Assembly (NCBI RefSeq): GCF_022024175.1
Contig: NZ_CP091794.1
Coordinates: 1,922,001 to 1,986,000 of the forward strand
DNA from: Prevotella communis
GTDB taxonomy: Bacteria > Bacteroidota > Bacteroidia > Bacteroidales > Bacteroidaceae
DNA: 64,000 nt
Reading direction: 5' to 3'
The notes under the pieces: generated by a model
Told to the model about the DNA's origin: nothing
Database searches by the model: none
Seen by the model: the letters and a program-made list of their open reading frames with translations, nothing else
In this document: piece after piece, positions 49,299 to 57,146 of the stretch
Layout: every line of letters starts with the position of its first letter
How positions within the stretch are numbered: the first letter of the stretch is position 1
Program-made: the position numbers and the translations under genes

Positions 49299-50534
49299 CT
49301 ATTTATTATCATTTTCCTTTGCCTTGATATAGCCATGACGGCTGAGTCCCTTCTGCTTCTGCTGGGTGAGCTGCTCCACGATCTCGTGACCGATGCGGCC
49401 AGCCAGACCGTCGGGCAAGCCAGCCTCGCCAGCCAGTTCTTTTTGCACCTTCAGCAGTTCCTCGGCCATAGACTGAGAATTGGCCATAAAAGTTTTCTCA
49501 GACGACCCCATGTGTTTGCTGTTATAAACCTTCGAAAGAATCTCATCGGCAGCTTTCTGGTAACGCTTACGGTAAATCATCTCAGCCTTTTGCATCAGCG
49601 CCTCGTCAGAGAGGTCGATGGTATCAGCCAGAAATGCCGTATCCTCATCCAGTTCGTCACTACTAAAGAGGTCATTAGTCTGCTGTTTAGCCGGTTCTAC
49701 GAACTCTATATTGTTAGTAACCTCGGGCAGCGTGTCTACATAGATATAGACGGCCAGCAGAGAGACGAGCACGCTGGCAGCCATCAGCACGGCAGAGCGT
49801 CGCATACTGCGCTTCTGACTGATAGCCTTGTGCATCTCGTCGAGCGACTTATAGCGCTTCCTGGGCTCCTCGGCCGTGGCCTTCTTCACCACCTGCTTAT
49901 ACTCGAAAGGCATGGAGCCCTGCTCGTAGAGAAAAGCGATGAGCTTACCCAGGGAATAGACATCGCTGCGCCCGGTAGCCTCCTCACCGGCAAGCACCTC
50001 GGGAGCCACATAGTCCTCGGCCCCGGCAAAGAGTGCCTTCTGGTCGGTCATGGCCTTATAGAACGAGCCATGGGAGAGCAGGAAGGGATGGTTGTCGCTC
50101 TTGCGCACAAAGATATTGTTGGGCGCATAGCAGAGCTGGAACACGCCCCCCTCATTGAGCTTGGCACCAAACTCAATCAGCGGTTTCACGATGCTGTCCA
50201 CAAACCCCTTGCCGGCCAGGGCAGCGGGATTCTGGTCGAGGAGAGATGCCAGCGTCAGGAACTGTCCCTGCTCCAGTTCGAGTTCATAGAGCTGGTCATT
50301 GCTGTCCTGATGCACCTCGTAGTGGAGCTGCTGCTTGCCACGCTGGCGCACAGACCACTGCTGTTCCTGCTTCAGGGCTTCGCAGAACACGATACTGTCG
50401 GTCAGCTCCGGTCTTAACTCAATGACATAGCGGTATTTACCATCCACCTGACGGCGATAGTAACTGCCCAGCGGGGTTGACTCACGGTGGGGTTTCTGTC
50501 CTTCCTGAACATTCAGCATTTCCTCGAAATTCAT
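49299..50534 (-). CDS. Membrane pseudokinase (protein kinase-like, catalytic residues lost)
   Basis: 411 residues. Residues about 30-240 keep the outline of a Ser/Thr kinase C-lobe: YAPNNIFV (136-143) aligns with the catalytic loop, YVAPEVL (175-181) with the APE motif, and GRSDVYSLGKLIAF (188-201) with helix F. But the catalytic HRD aligns with Q-L-Cys135, and DFG aligns with Ser154-His-Gly156, and no glycine loop or VAIK lysine is visible. A membrane helix lies near 246-268; the C-terminal 140 residues are acidic and helical. It heads the operon with DUF4494, yggS and the sigma gene. Likely a scaffold or sensor rather than an enzyme; that is inference. Confidence 0.85.
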   Translation of the reverse strand: MNFEEMLNVQEGQKPHRESTPLGSYYRRQVDGKYRYVIELRPELTDSIVFCEALKQEQQWSVRQRGKQQLHYEVHQDSNDQLYELELEQGQFLTLASLLDQNPAALAGKGFVDSIVKPLIEFGAKLNEGGVFQLCYAPNNIFVRKSDNHPFLLSHGSFYKAMTDQKALFAGAEDYVAPEVLAGEEATGRSDVYSLGKLIAFLYEQGSMPFEYKQVVKKATAEEPRKRYKSLDEMHKAISQKRSMRRSAVLMAASVLVSLLAVYIYVDTLPEVTNNIEFVEPAKQQTNDLFSSDELDEDTAFLADTIDLSDEALMQKAEMIYRKRYQKAADEILSKVYNSKHMGSSEKTFMANSQSMAEELLKVQKELAGEAGLPDGLAGRIGHEIVEQLTQQKQKGLSRHGYIKAKENDNK

Positions 50535-50559
50535 ATGATGTGCGCTTTATTTTGACGTG

Positions 50560-50567
50560 CAAAAATA
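50560..50567 (-). promoter_or_regulatory. Promoter of the pseudokinase-sigma operon
   Basis: Minus strand TATTTTTG followed by C, with TTG at 50588-50590, 20 bases upstream. About 26 bases ahead of the ATG at 50534. Confidence 0.6.
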
Positions 50568-50641
50568 CGCATAAAATCCGAAATGAGCAAGCAAAAGCCG
50601 TTTTTTTCAGATTTATTTGTTGTTATGTCGGAAGAAAATCG

Positions 50642-50649
50642 TATCTTTG
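50642..50649 (+). promoter_or_regulatory. Promoter of the aminotransferase gene
   Basis: TATCTTTG followed by C, with TTG at 50620-50622, 19 bases upstream. The leader to the ATG at 50681 is about 25 bases. Divergent from the box at 50560-50567. Confidence 0.65.
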
Positions 50650-50680
50650 CACGCAATTATAAAAATAGCACATAAACAAG

Positions 50681-51886
50681 ATGCCAGAAATATCAGTACG
50701 AGGACTGGAGATGCCAGAGTCGCCAATCAGAAAATTGGCTCCGCTGGCTGTTGCCGCAAAGAAACGCGGAACGAAGGTGTATCACCTGAACATTGGTCAG
50801 CCCGACCTGCCCACACCGCAGGTGGGACTGGATGCGTTGAAGCAGATAGACCGTTCTATCTTGGAGTACTCACCATCGCAGGGCTATCAGAGCTACCGCG
50901 AGAAACTGGTGGGCTACTACGCGAAATACAACATCAACGTCACGGCCGACGATATCATCATTACCAGCGGTGGTAGTGAGGCGGTGCTCTTCGCGTTCCT
51001 GTCGTGCCTGAATCCTGGCGACGAGATTATCGTGCCAGAGCCTGCCTATGCCAACTATATGGCCTTCGCCATCTCGGCCGGTGCCAAGATACGCACCATC
51101 GCCACGACGATTGAGGAAGGCTTCTCGCTGCCCAAGGTGGAGAAGTTTGAGGAACTGATCAACGAGCGCACACGTGCCATCATGATCTGTAACCCCAACA
51201 ACCCCACGGGCTACCTGTACACCCGCCGCGAGATGAACCAGATACGCGACCTGGTGAAGAAATATGACCTGTATCTCTTCTCTGACGAGGTGTATCGCGA
51301 GTATATCTACACCGGTTCGCCCTATATCTCGGCCTGCCACCTGGAGGGCATCGAGCAGAACGTGATCCTGATTGACTCCGTGTCGAAGCGCTACTCTGAG
51401 TGCGGTATCCGTATCGGTGCGCTGATCACTAAGAATAAAGAGGTACGCGCAGCCGTGATGAAATTCTGTCAGGCCCGCCTCTCTCCCCCACTCATCGGAC
51501 AGATTGTGGCCGAGGCATCGCTGGATGCACCCGAGGACTACTATCGCGACGTGTATGACGAGTACGTGGAGCGCCGTAAGTGCCTGATTGACGGACTGAA
51601 CCGTATTCCCGGCGTCTATTCGCCAATCCCTATGGGCGCTTTCTATACCGTGGCCAAACTGCCTGTTGACGATGCGGAGAAGTTCTGCCGCTGGTGCCTG
51701 TCGGAATTTGAGTACGAGGGACAGACGGTGATGATGGCTCCCGCAGCCGGTTTCTACACCACGCCAGGCGCAGGCATCAACCAGGTGCGTATAGCCTACG
51801 TGCTGAAGAAGGAGGACCTGATGAAGGCACTCGTGGTGCTGCAGAAGGCACTGGAGGCTTATCCGGGAAGGGTCATGGAAAAGTAA
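50681..51886 (+). CDS. PLP-dependent aminotransferase, class I/II
   Basis: 401 residues, fold type I aminotransferase of the aspartate aminotransferase superfamily. Markers: YHLNIGQPDLPTPQ, LEYSPSQGYQSYREKLVGYY, ITSGGSEAVLFAF, EPAYANYMAFA, MICNPNNPTGYLYT with the PLP-contacting Asn, LFSDEVYREYIY, and the PLP-lysine in DSVSKRYSECGIRIGAL. The C-terminal half holds the carboxylate-binding Arg (NQVRIAYVL). The substrate is likely aspartate or an aromatic amino acid, but it cannot be fixed. Followed after 41 bases, which contain repeat copy E, by an FtsX-type permease gene in the same direction. Confidence 0.92.
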   Translation: MPEISVRGLEMPESPIRKLAPLAVAAKKRGTKVYHLNIGQPDLPTPQVGLDALKQIDRSILEYSPSQGYQSYREKLVGYYAKYNINVTADDIIITSGGSEAVLFAFLSCLNPGDEIIVPEPAYANYMAFAISAGAKIRTIATTIEEGFSLPKVEKFEELINERTRAIMICNPNNPTGYLYTRREMNQIRDLVKKYDLYLFSDEVYREYIYTGSPYISACHLEGIEQNVILIDSVSKRYSECGIRIGALITKNKEVRAAVMKFCQARLSPPLIGQIVAEASLDAPEDYYRDVYDEYVERRKCLIDGLNRIPGVYSPIPMGAFYTVAKLPVDDAEKFCRWCLSEFEYEGQTVMMAPAAGFYTTPGAGINQVRIAYVLKKEDLMKALVVLQKALEAYPGRVMEK

Positions 51887-51922
51887 AAGTGAAGAGTGAA
51901 AAGTGAAAAATCGGCTACCGCT
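51883..51922 (+). repeat. AGTGAAA/GCTACCGC repeat, copy E
   Basis: AGTGAAG, AGTGAAA, AGTGAAA heptads, then AATCGGCTACCGCT, beginning at the aminotransferase stop codon. It ends 5 bases before the GTG start of the permease gene. Confidence 0.85.
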
Positions 51923-51927
51923 GTAGA

Positions 51928-53163
51928 GTGAACTTCCCATTATTCATAGCCAAGAGAATTTATAGCGACAAGGGCGACCGCCGCAAGGTGAGCCGCCCGG
52001 CTATTCGTATAGCTACCATCGGCGTGGCCATAGGACTGGCTGTGATGATTATCACGGTGAGCGTGGTGCTGGGCTTCAAACATGCCATCCGCGAAAAGGT
52101 GGCGGGCTTCGGCAGTCATATACAGGTATACAACGTGCAGGCTACGGGCTACCCCATCTGCATCAATGACAGTACGCTGGCGGCCTACGAGGCGGTAGAG
52201 GGCGTGCGCCATGCGGAGCGCTTCGCCATGACGCAGGGCATCCTGAAGACCGACGAGGACTTCCTGGGCGTGATGCTGAAAGGTATCGGACAGGAATACG
52301 ACACGACCTTTATCAGCGAGAACCTGGTAGAGGGATCGCTGCCGCAGTTCTCGGACAAAAAGACCAAATACCCGCTGGTCATCTCGAAGAGCATCGCCAA
52401 GAAACTCCGCGTGAAGACAGGCGACAAGCTGTTTGCCTACTTCATAGGCCAGGACGACGTGCGTGCCCGCCGGTTCACCATCTGCGGCATCTACCAGACC
52501 AACATGAAGCGCTTTGACGACCAGATATGCCTGACGGACCTGTACGTGACGCAGCGGCTCAACGGATGGGACAGTCTGCAATGCTCGGGTGCCGAGTTGC
52601 TGGTCAACGACTTTGAACAGCTGAAGCCTACGAACATGAACGTGCTGCGCGAGCTGAAGGGACAAACCGACCGCGACGGCAACACCAGTGTGAGCTACAG
52701 CATCACGGAGGTGTATCCGCAGGTGTTCTCCTGGCTGGAACTGCTGGATGTCAACGTGTGGATTATCCTGGGACTCATGGTCTCGCTGGCAGGATTCACC
52801 ATGATCAGCGGCCTCCTTATTATTATATTGGAACGCACGCAGATGATTGGCATCCTGAAGGCACTGGGCGCAGGCAACGGCAGCATCATCAGTACTTTCA
52901 TGTACTATGGCATCATGATTACCGGGCGCGGCATGCTGTGGGGCAACGTGCTGGGCATAGGACTGGTACTGCTGCAGCAATACACGGGCATCATCACGCT
53001 CGATGCCCAGACATACTATGTGAGTGAGGCACCCATGGAACTGAATCCGCTGCTGATTCTACTCATCAATCTGCAGACAATCATGTCGTGCGCCGTGGTA
53101 CTTCTGCTGCCCTGTATTCTGATACTTTTCATCCATCCGGCACGCTCGATGCACTACGAATAA
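51928..53163 (+). CDS. FtsX-like ABC transporter permease (LolC/LolE type)
   Basis: 411 residues. Start at GTG, since MNFPLFIAKRIYSDKGD is the usual LolE-type N-terminus and no ATG is near. One membrane helix (about 25-47, IRIATIGVAIGLAVMIITVSV) precedes a large periplasmic domain (48-270, with QVYNVQATGYPI). Three helices follow in the FtsX domain (near 275-300, 320-345 and 370-400). Such permeases extract lipoproteins from the inner membrane together with a LolD-type ATPase, which is not encoded here. It follows the aminotransferase on the same strand, so the two may be co-transcribed. Confidence 0.9.
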   Translation: MNFPLFIAKRIYSDKGDRRKVSRPAIRIATIGVAIGLAVMIITVSVVLGFKHAIREKVAGFGSHIQVYNVQATGYPICINDSTLAAYEAVEGVRHAERFAMTQGILKTDEDFLGVMLKGIGQEYDTTFISENLVEGSLPQFSDKKTKYPLVISKSIAKKLRVKTGDKLFAYFIGQDDVRARRFTICGIYQTNMKRFDDQICLTDLYVTQRLNGWDSLQCSGAELLVNDFEQLKPTNMNVLRELKGQTDRDGNTSVSYSITEVYPQVFSWLELLDVNVWIILGLMVSLAGFTMISGLLIIILERTQMIGILKALGAGNGSIISTFMYYGIMITGRGMLWGNVLGIGLVLLQQYTGIITLDAQTYYVSEAPMELNPLLILLINLQTIMSCAVVLLLPCILILFIHPARSMHYE

Positions 53164-53257
53164 TTCGAAAAGTTGCGCATATTAGTCTATTTTTCCTTAA
53201 TTAACAAAAACGTCTAAAAAATTGCACGATTTTTTTTGAAATGTGCAAAAAATATCG

Positions 53258-53265
53258 TACCTTTG
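53258..53265 (+). promoter_or_regulatory. Promoter of the acyl-CoA synthetase pair
   Basis: TACCTTTG followed by C, with TTTG at 53235-53238, 19 bases upstream. The ATG at 53289 lies only 23 bases downstream, so the leader is short. Confidence 0.65.
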
Positions 53266-53288
53266 CACAAAATTTTGAAAATTGTGCA

Positions 53289-54944
53289 ATGAGCTCAAAT
53301 ATTAGCTTCAACAAGTATATTTACGACGCCATCATCAACAACTGGGACGCTGATGCCTTGACTGATTTTCAGGGACAGACGTTGCAGTTTCACGACGTAG
53401 CCCGTAAAATAGAAAAACTTCACATCGTCTTTGAGAACTGTGGCATTGAGAAAGGAGACAAGATTGCCATCTGCGGACGTAACTCTGCCCACTGGGCCGT
53501 GACCTTCCTGGCAACCCTGACCTACGGAGCCGTGGTAGTACCCATCCTCCATGAATTCAATGCCGAGCAGATCCATAACATCGTGAACCACTCTGGCGCC
53601 AAGGCCCTCTTCGTGGGCGACTTCGTGGCCAAGGAGATTGACCCTGAGCAGATGCCCGCACTTGAAGGTATCGTGTTCCTGCCCGATTTCTCATTGATGG
53701 TATCACGTTCTGAGAAACTGACGTATGCCCGCGAGCATCTGAACATGATGTTTGGCGAGAAGTATCCCAAGGCTTTCAGGAAAGAGCACGTACGCTATCA
53801 CGAGGATTCGCCCGAGGAACTGGCGCTGATCAACTATACCAGCGGTACCACGGGATTCTCGAAGGGCGTGATGATTCCCTATCGCGCCATCATGGGCAAC
53901 CTGACCTTCTGTCTGCGCCATCTGGGTGCGGTAGTGAAGGCCGGTGACCCCATGCTCGACATCCTGCCCATGGCCCACATGTATGGTCTGGCCATCGAGT
54001 TTGTGTTCGGTTTCTGCAACGGTTGTCACCTGTTCTTCCTCAACCGCCTGCCATCGCCCACGCTGATTGCCCAGGCCTTCACGGAGGTACGCCCTACCCT
54101 GGTGGTATCGGTACCCCTGATTATCGAGAAGATTATCCGCAAGAAGGTGTTCCCCATCATACAGACCAACAAGATGAAACTGCTGATGGCCATGCCTATC
54201 GTATCCACGAAGGTGAAGAACCGCATCTGTCAGCAGGTGTACGAGGCCTTCGGCGGCCGCGCCTACGAGGTCATCGTGGGTGGTGCGCCCCTGTCGAAAG
54301 AGGTGGAGCAGTTCCTGATGAGCATCGGATTCCCCATCACCGTGGGCTATGGAGCCACGGAGTGTGCCCCGCTGATCAGCTATCGCGACCATAAGGAGTT
54401 TGCCGCCAGCTCATGCGGCTGTCCGGTGGACGACATGGAGGTGCGCATCCTGAGCGACGACCCGCAGAACATCCCCGGCGAGATTATCACACGCGGCAAG
54501 CACGTGATGCTGGGCTACTACAAGAACGAGGAAGCCACGCAGCAGGTCATCGACAAGGACGGCTGGTATCACACGGGCGACCTGGGTACGATGGATGAGA
54601 AGCAGAACATCTTTATCCGCGGACGTATCAAGAACATGCTGCTGGGTGCCAGCGGACAGAATATCTATCCTGAGGAGATTGAGGATAAGCTGAACTCCAT
54701 GCCGATGATTGCAGAGAGTCTGGTGGTGCAGGACGGCGACAAGCTGGTGGCAATGATCTATCCCGATCAGGACGAGGTGGTGAACTTCTCACAGGAGGAA
54801 CTGGAGGCCGTGATGGACCAGAACCGCGAGAACCTGAACGCCCAGTTGCCTGCCTACAGTCGCATCAGCCGCATCGTGCTGCGCGACGAGGAGTTCCAGA
54901 AGACACCTAAGAAGAGCATCAAGCGTTATCTTTATCATGCATAA
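53289..54944 (+). CDS. AMP-dependent acyl-CoA synthetase, copy 1
   Basis: 551 residues from ATG 53289; a longer frame from 53241 begins upstream of the promoter and is rejected. ANL-superfamily enzyme that activates a fatty or other carboxylic acid with ATP and transfers it to CoA. Motifs: LINYTSGTTGFSKGVMIPY (P-loop, near 190), GYGATECAPL (near 357), GWYHTGDLGTMD (near 430), RGRIKNMLLGASGQNIYPEE (hinge and CoA-channel region) and the catalytic lysine near the end in TPKKSIKRYLY. There is no carrier domain. The next gene, 13 bases downstream, is a close paralogue (shared DADALTD, GQTLQFHDVARKIEK and more). Confidence 0.93.
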   Translation: MSSNISFNKYIYDAIINNWDADALTDFQGQTLQFHDVARKIEKLHIVFENCGIEKGDKIAICGRNSAHWAVTFLATLTYGAVVVPILHEFNAEQIHNIVNHSGAKALFVGDFVAKEIDPEQMPALEGIVFLPDFSLMVSRSEKLTYAREHLNMMFGEKYPKAFRKEHVRYHEDSPEELALINYTSGTTGFSKGVMIPYRAIMGNLTFCLRHLGAVVKAGDPMLDILPMAHMYGLAIEFVFGFCNGCHLFFLNRLPSPTLIAQAFTEVRPTLVVSVPLIIEKIIRKKVFPIIQTNKMKLLMAMPIVSTKVKNRICQQVYEAFGGRAYEVIVGGAPLSKEVEQFLMSIGFPITVGYGATECAPLISYRDHKEFAASSCGCPVDDMEVRILSDDPQNIPGEIITRGKHVMLGYYKNEEATQQVIDKDGWYHTGDLGTMDEKQNIFIRGRIKNMLLGASGQNIYPEEIEDKLNSMPMIAESLVVQDGDKLVAMIYPDQDEVVNFSQEELEAVMDQNRENLNAQLPAYSRISRIVLRDEEFQKTPKKSIKRYLYHA

Positions 54945-54957
54945 ACAAATCTAAGAT

Positions 54958-56619
54958 ATGGAAACAATACCAAGTTTTAATAAACTCATACAGGAAAGTA
55001 TCATCGCCAACTGGGATGCAGATGCGCTGACCGACTATAAGGGACAGACATTGCAGTTCCACGACGTAGCCAGAAAGATAGAGAAGGTGCACATCCTTTT
55101 CGAGAACTCAGGCGTACAGAAAGGTGACAAGATTGCACTCTGCGGACGAAACAGCAGCCAGTGGGCTGTGGCTTTCATCGCCACGCTGACCTACGGTGCC
55201 GTTGCCGTGCCCATCCTGCACGAATTCATGCCCGAGCAGATTCATAATATCGTGAACCACTCTGATGCGAAGCTGCTCTTTGCCGGCGACTATGTGGCTG
55301 GCATCATCGACCCAGAGCAGATGCCTCACCTGGAGGGCATCATCCGCAATACGGACTACTCGCTCATCGTGTCGCGCTCGGAGAAGCTGACCTATGCCCG
55401 CGAGAACCTGAACGCCCTCTATGGACAGAAGTATCCTAAATACTTCCGTCAGGAGCATATCAACTATTACATCGAGCAGAGTCCTGACGAGCTGGCCCTG
55501 ATCAACTATACCAGCGGTACCACAGGCTTCTCAAAGGGTGTGATGATTCCCTACCGTGCGCTGTGGTCGAACTACGACTTTGCATGCAACGTGCTGGGCT
55601 CTACGATCAAGAAGGGTGATAACATCATCTCGATTCTGCCCATGGCGCATATGTATGGCATGGCCTTCGAATTCCTGTTCGAATTCCTGCATGGCTGCCA
55701 CGTGTTCTACCTGAACCGCACCCCGTCGCCTGCCATCATCGCGCAGGCCTTTGCCGAGGTGAAGCCGAAGATTATCATCGCCGTGCCCCTGGTTATCGAG
55801 AAGATTATCCGCAAGAAGGTGTTCCCCAAGATTCAGAACAACCGCATGCGCCTGCTCCTGCAGATGCCTATCATCTCTATGAAGGTTCGCGAGATGATCT
55901 GCAAGGAGGTGCTCAAGGCCTTTGGCGACAATGTATACGAGGTGATTATCGGTGGTGCTGCCTTCAACCAGGAGGTGGAGCAGTTCATGCATCGCATCAA
56001 CTTCCCCTACACGGTGGGCTATGGTGCCACGGAGTGTGCCCCGATTATCTGCTACAGCGACTGGCACTCGTTCGTGCCCGGCTCTTGCGGACGTTCGGTA
56101 ATCCACATGGAGGTGAAGATCGACTCTCCCGATCCTGCTACGATTCCTGGCGAAATCCTGGCCCGCGGCCTGAACGTGATGCTGGGCTACTACAAGAACG
56201 AGGAGGCTACGGCAGAGACCATCGACAAGGACGGCTGGTATCATACGGGCGACCTGGGTACGATGGATGTCAACGGCAACGTATTCATCAACGGACGTTC
56301 GAAGAACATGCTGCTGGGTGCCAACGGACAGAATATCTATCCTGAGGAGATTGAGGACAAGCTGAACTCTATGGCCATGGTGGTAGAGAGCATCGTGGTG
56401 CAGCGCGACACCAAGCTGGTGGCACTGGTACACCCCGACCTCGACGAGGCCAAGAACATGGGCTTCACGATGGACGACCTCGCTGGTATCATGGAGCAGA
56501 ACCGTAACACGCTGAACGAGGCGCTGCCTGCCTACGAGAAGATTTCGGAGATTGAAATCCACGAGGAGGAGTTTGCCAAGACACCTAAGAAGAGTATCAA
56601 GCGCTACCTCTACAAGTAA
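54958..56619 (+). CDS. AMP-dependent acyl-CoA synthetase, copy 2
   Basis: 553 residues, colinear with and clearly duplicated from the preceding gene: SGTTGFSKGVMIPYRALW, GYGATECAPI, GWYHTGDLGTMDVNGNVF, SKNMLLGANGQNIYPEEIED and KTPKKSIKRYLYK. All ANL motifs, including the terminal lysine, are present, so both copies should be active. Differences concentrate in the central pocket (for example ALWSNYDFACNVLG against AIMGNLTFCLRHLG), suggesting divergent chain-length or substrate preference. Both lie in one transcript. The substrate is unknown. Confidence 0.93.
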   Translation: METIPSFNKLIQESIIANWDADALTDYKGQTLQFHDVARKIEKVHILFENSGVQKGDKIALCGRNSSQWAVAFIATLTYGAVAVPILHEFMPEQIHNIVNHSDAKLLFAGDYVAGIIDPEQMPHLEGIIRNTDYSLIVSRSEKLTYARENLNALYGQKYPKYFRQEHINYYIEQSPDELALINYTSGTTGFSKGVMIPYRALWSNYDFACNVLGSTIKKGDNIISILPMAHMYGMAFEFLFEFLHGCHVFYLNRTPSPAIIAQAFAEVKPKIIIAVPLVIEKIIRKKVFPKIQNNRMRLLLQMPIISMKVREMICKEVLKAFGDNVYEVIIGGAAFNQEVEQFMHRINFPYTVGYGATECAPIICYSDWHSFVPGSCGRSVIHMEVKIDSPDPATIPGEILARGLNVMLGYYKNEEATAETIDKDGWYHTGDLGTMDVNGNVFINGRSKNMLLGANGQNIYPEEIEDKLNSMAMVVESIVVQRDTKLVALVHPDLDEAKNMGFTMDDLAGIMEQNRNTLNEALPAYEKISEIEIHEEEFAKTPKKSIKRYLYK

Positions 56620-56646
56620 GGAAGCCTACTTTTCGCTGATTATATC

Positions 56647-56711
56647 AGACTGTTTGCTTAAAAAGTTTGGTCTTTAGACTGGGAAAGACTAACTTTGCAG
56701 GCAAACAGTCT
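56647..56711. repeat. 11-base inverted repeat enclosing a promoter
   Basis: AGACTGTTTGC (56647-56657) and GCAAACAGTCT (56701-56711) are exact reverse complements, followed by TTTTTT. Inside lies a smaller stem (GTCTTT with AAAGAC). It could end the synthetase transcript, but it also brackets the promoter of the next gene. Confidence 0.65.
56690..56697 (+). promoter_or_regulatory. Promoter of the secreted-protein gene pair
   Basis: TAACTTTG followed by C, with TTTG at 56666-56669, 20 bases upstream. The leader to ATG 56742 is about 38 bases and contains the right arm of the inverted repeat. Confidence 0.65.
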
Positions 56712-56741
56712 TTTTTTGATAACATCAAAACGAACACAAAA

Positions 56742-57146
56742 ATGAGGAAACTGGTTCTAACCACCCTGATAACACTGGGCACACTCCAGGCGCAGGCATA
56801 TGACTACCCGTATCTGGTATTCCAGAATACGGAGGGCACGACGACGGTCCTCGCCGTGGAGCAGCTCTCTATCACAATCAGCAACGGACAACTCGTGGCC
56901 ACGAATGCCGACGGCACACAGTCGTTGCCGCTGACCGACCTCAGCAAGATGTACTTCACCCAACAGGCCGACCTGACTGGCATCAGTAATGCCGGCACGC
57001 AGGAGAAAGAGGTTGTGGAGGTCTTTACTACTGGAGGAGTCAAACTTGGTAAGTATCTGAATATCAACGAAGCAAAGATTTCTCTTAAACCCGGGCTTTA
57101 TATCCTGAAGAGCAAGCAGAAATCCTTTAAGATAGTGGTAAAATGA
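56742..57146 (+). CDS. Small secreted protein with sorting-like C-terminus
   Basis: 134 residues from ATG 56742; a longer frame from 56667 spans the promoter and is rejected. Signal peptide MRKLVLTTLITLGTLQAQA. The mature N-terminal part (YLVFQNTEGTTTVLAVEQLSI) ends LPLTDLSKMYFTQQ, a pattern shared with the next protein (FAVGDISRMYID). The C-terminus (VVEVFTTGGVKLGKY ... LKPGLYILKSKQKSFKIVVK) resembles type IX secretion-type sorting domains. It overlaps the next gene by ATGA. No enzymatic motif; likely a surface or envelope protein. Confidence 0.75.
   Translation: MRKLVLTTLITLGTLQAQAYDYPYLVFQNTEGTTTVLAVEQLSITISNGQLVATNADGTQSLPLTDLSKMYFTQQADLTGISNAGTQEKEVVEVFTTGGVKLGKYLNINEAKISLKPGLYILKSKQKSFKIVVK

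Noticed and set aside
53241..53288. A 16-residue N-terminal extension of the first acyl-CoA synthetase
   Set aside because: It would begin upstream of the -7 box at 53258-53265, and the paralogue next door has no such extension.
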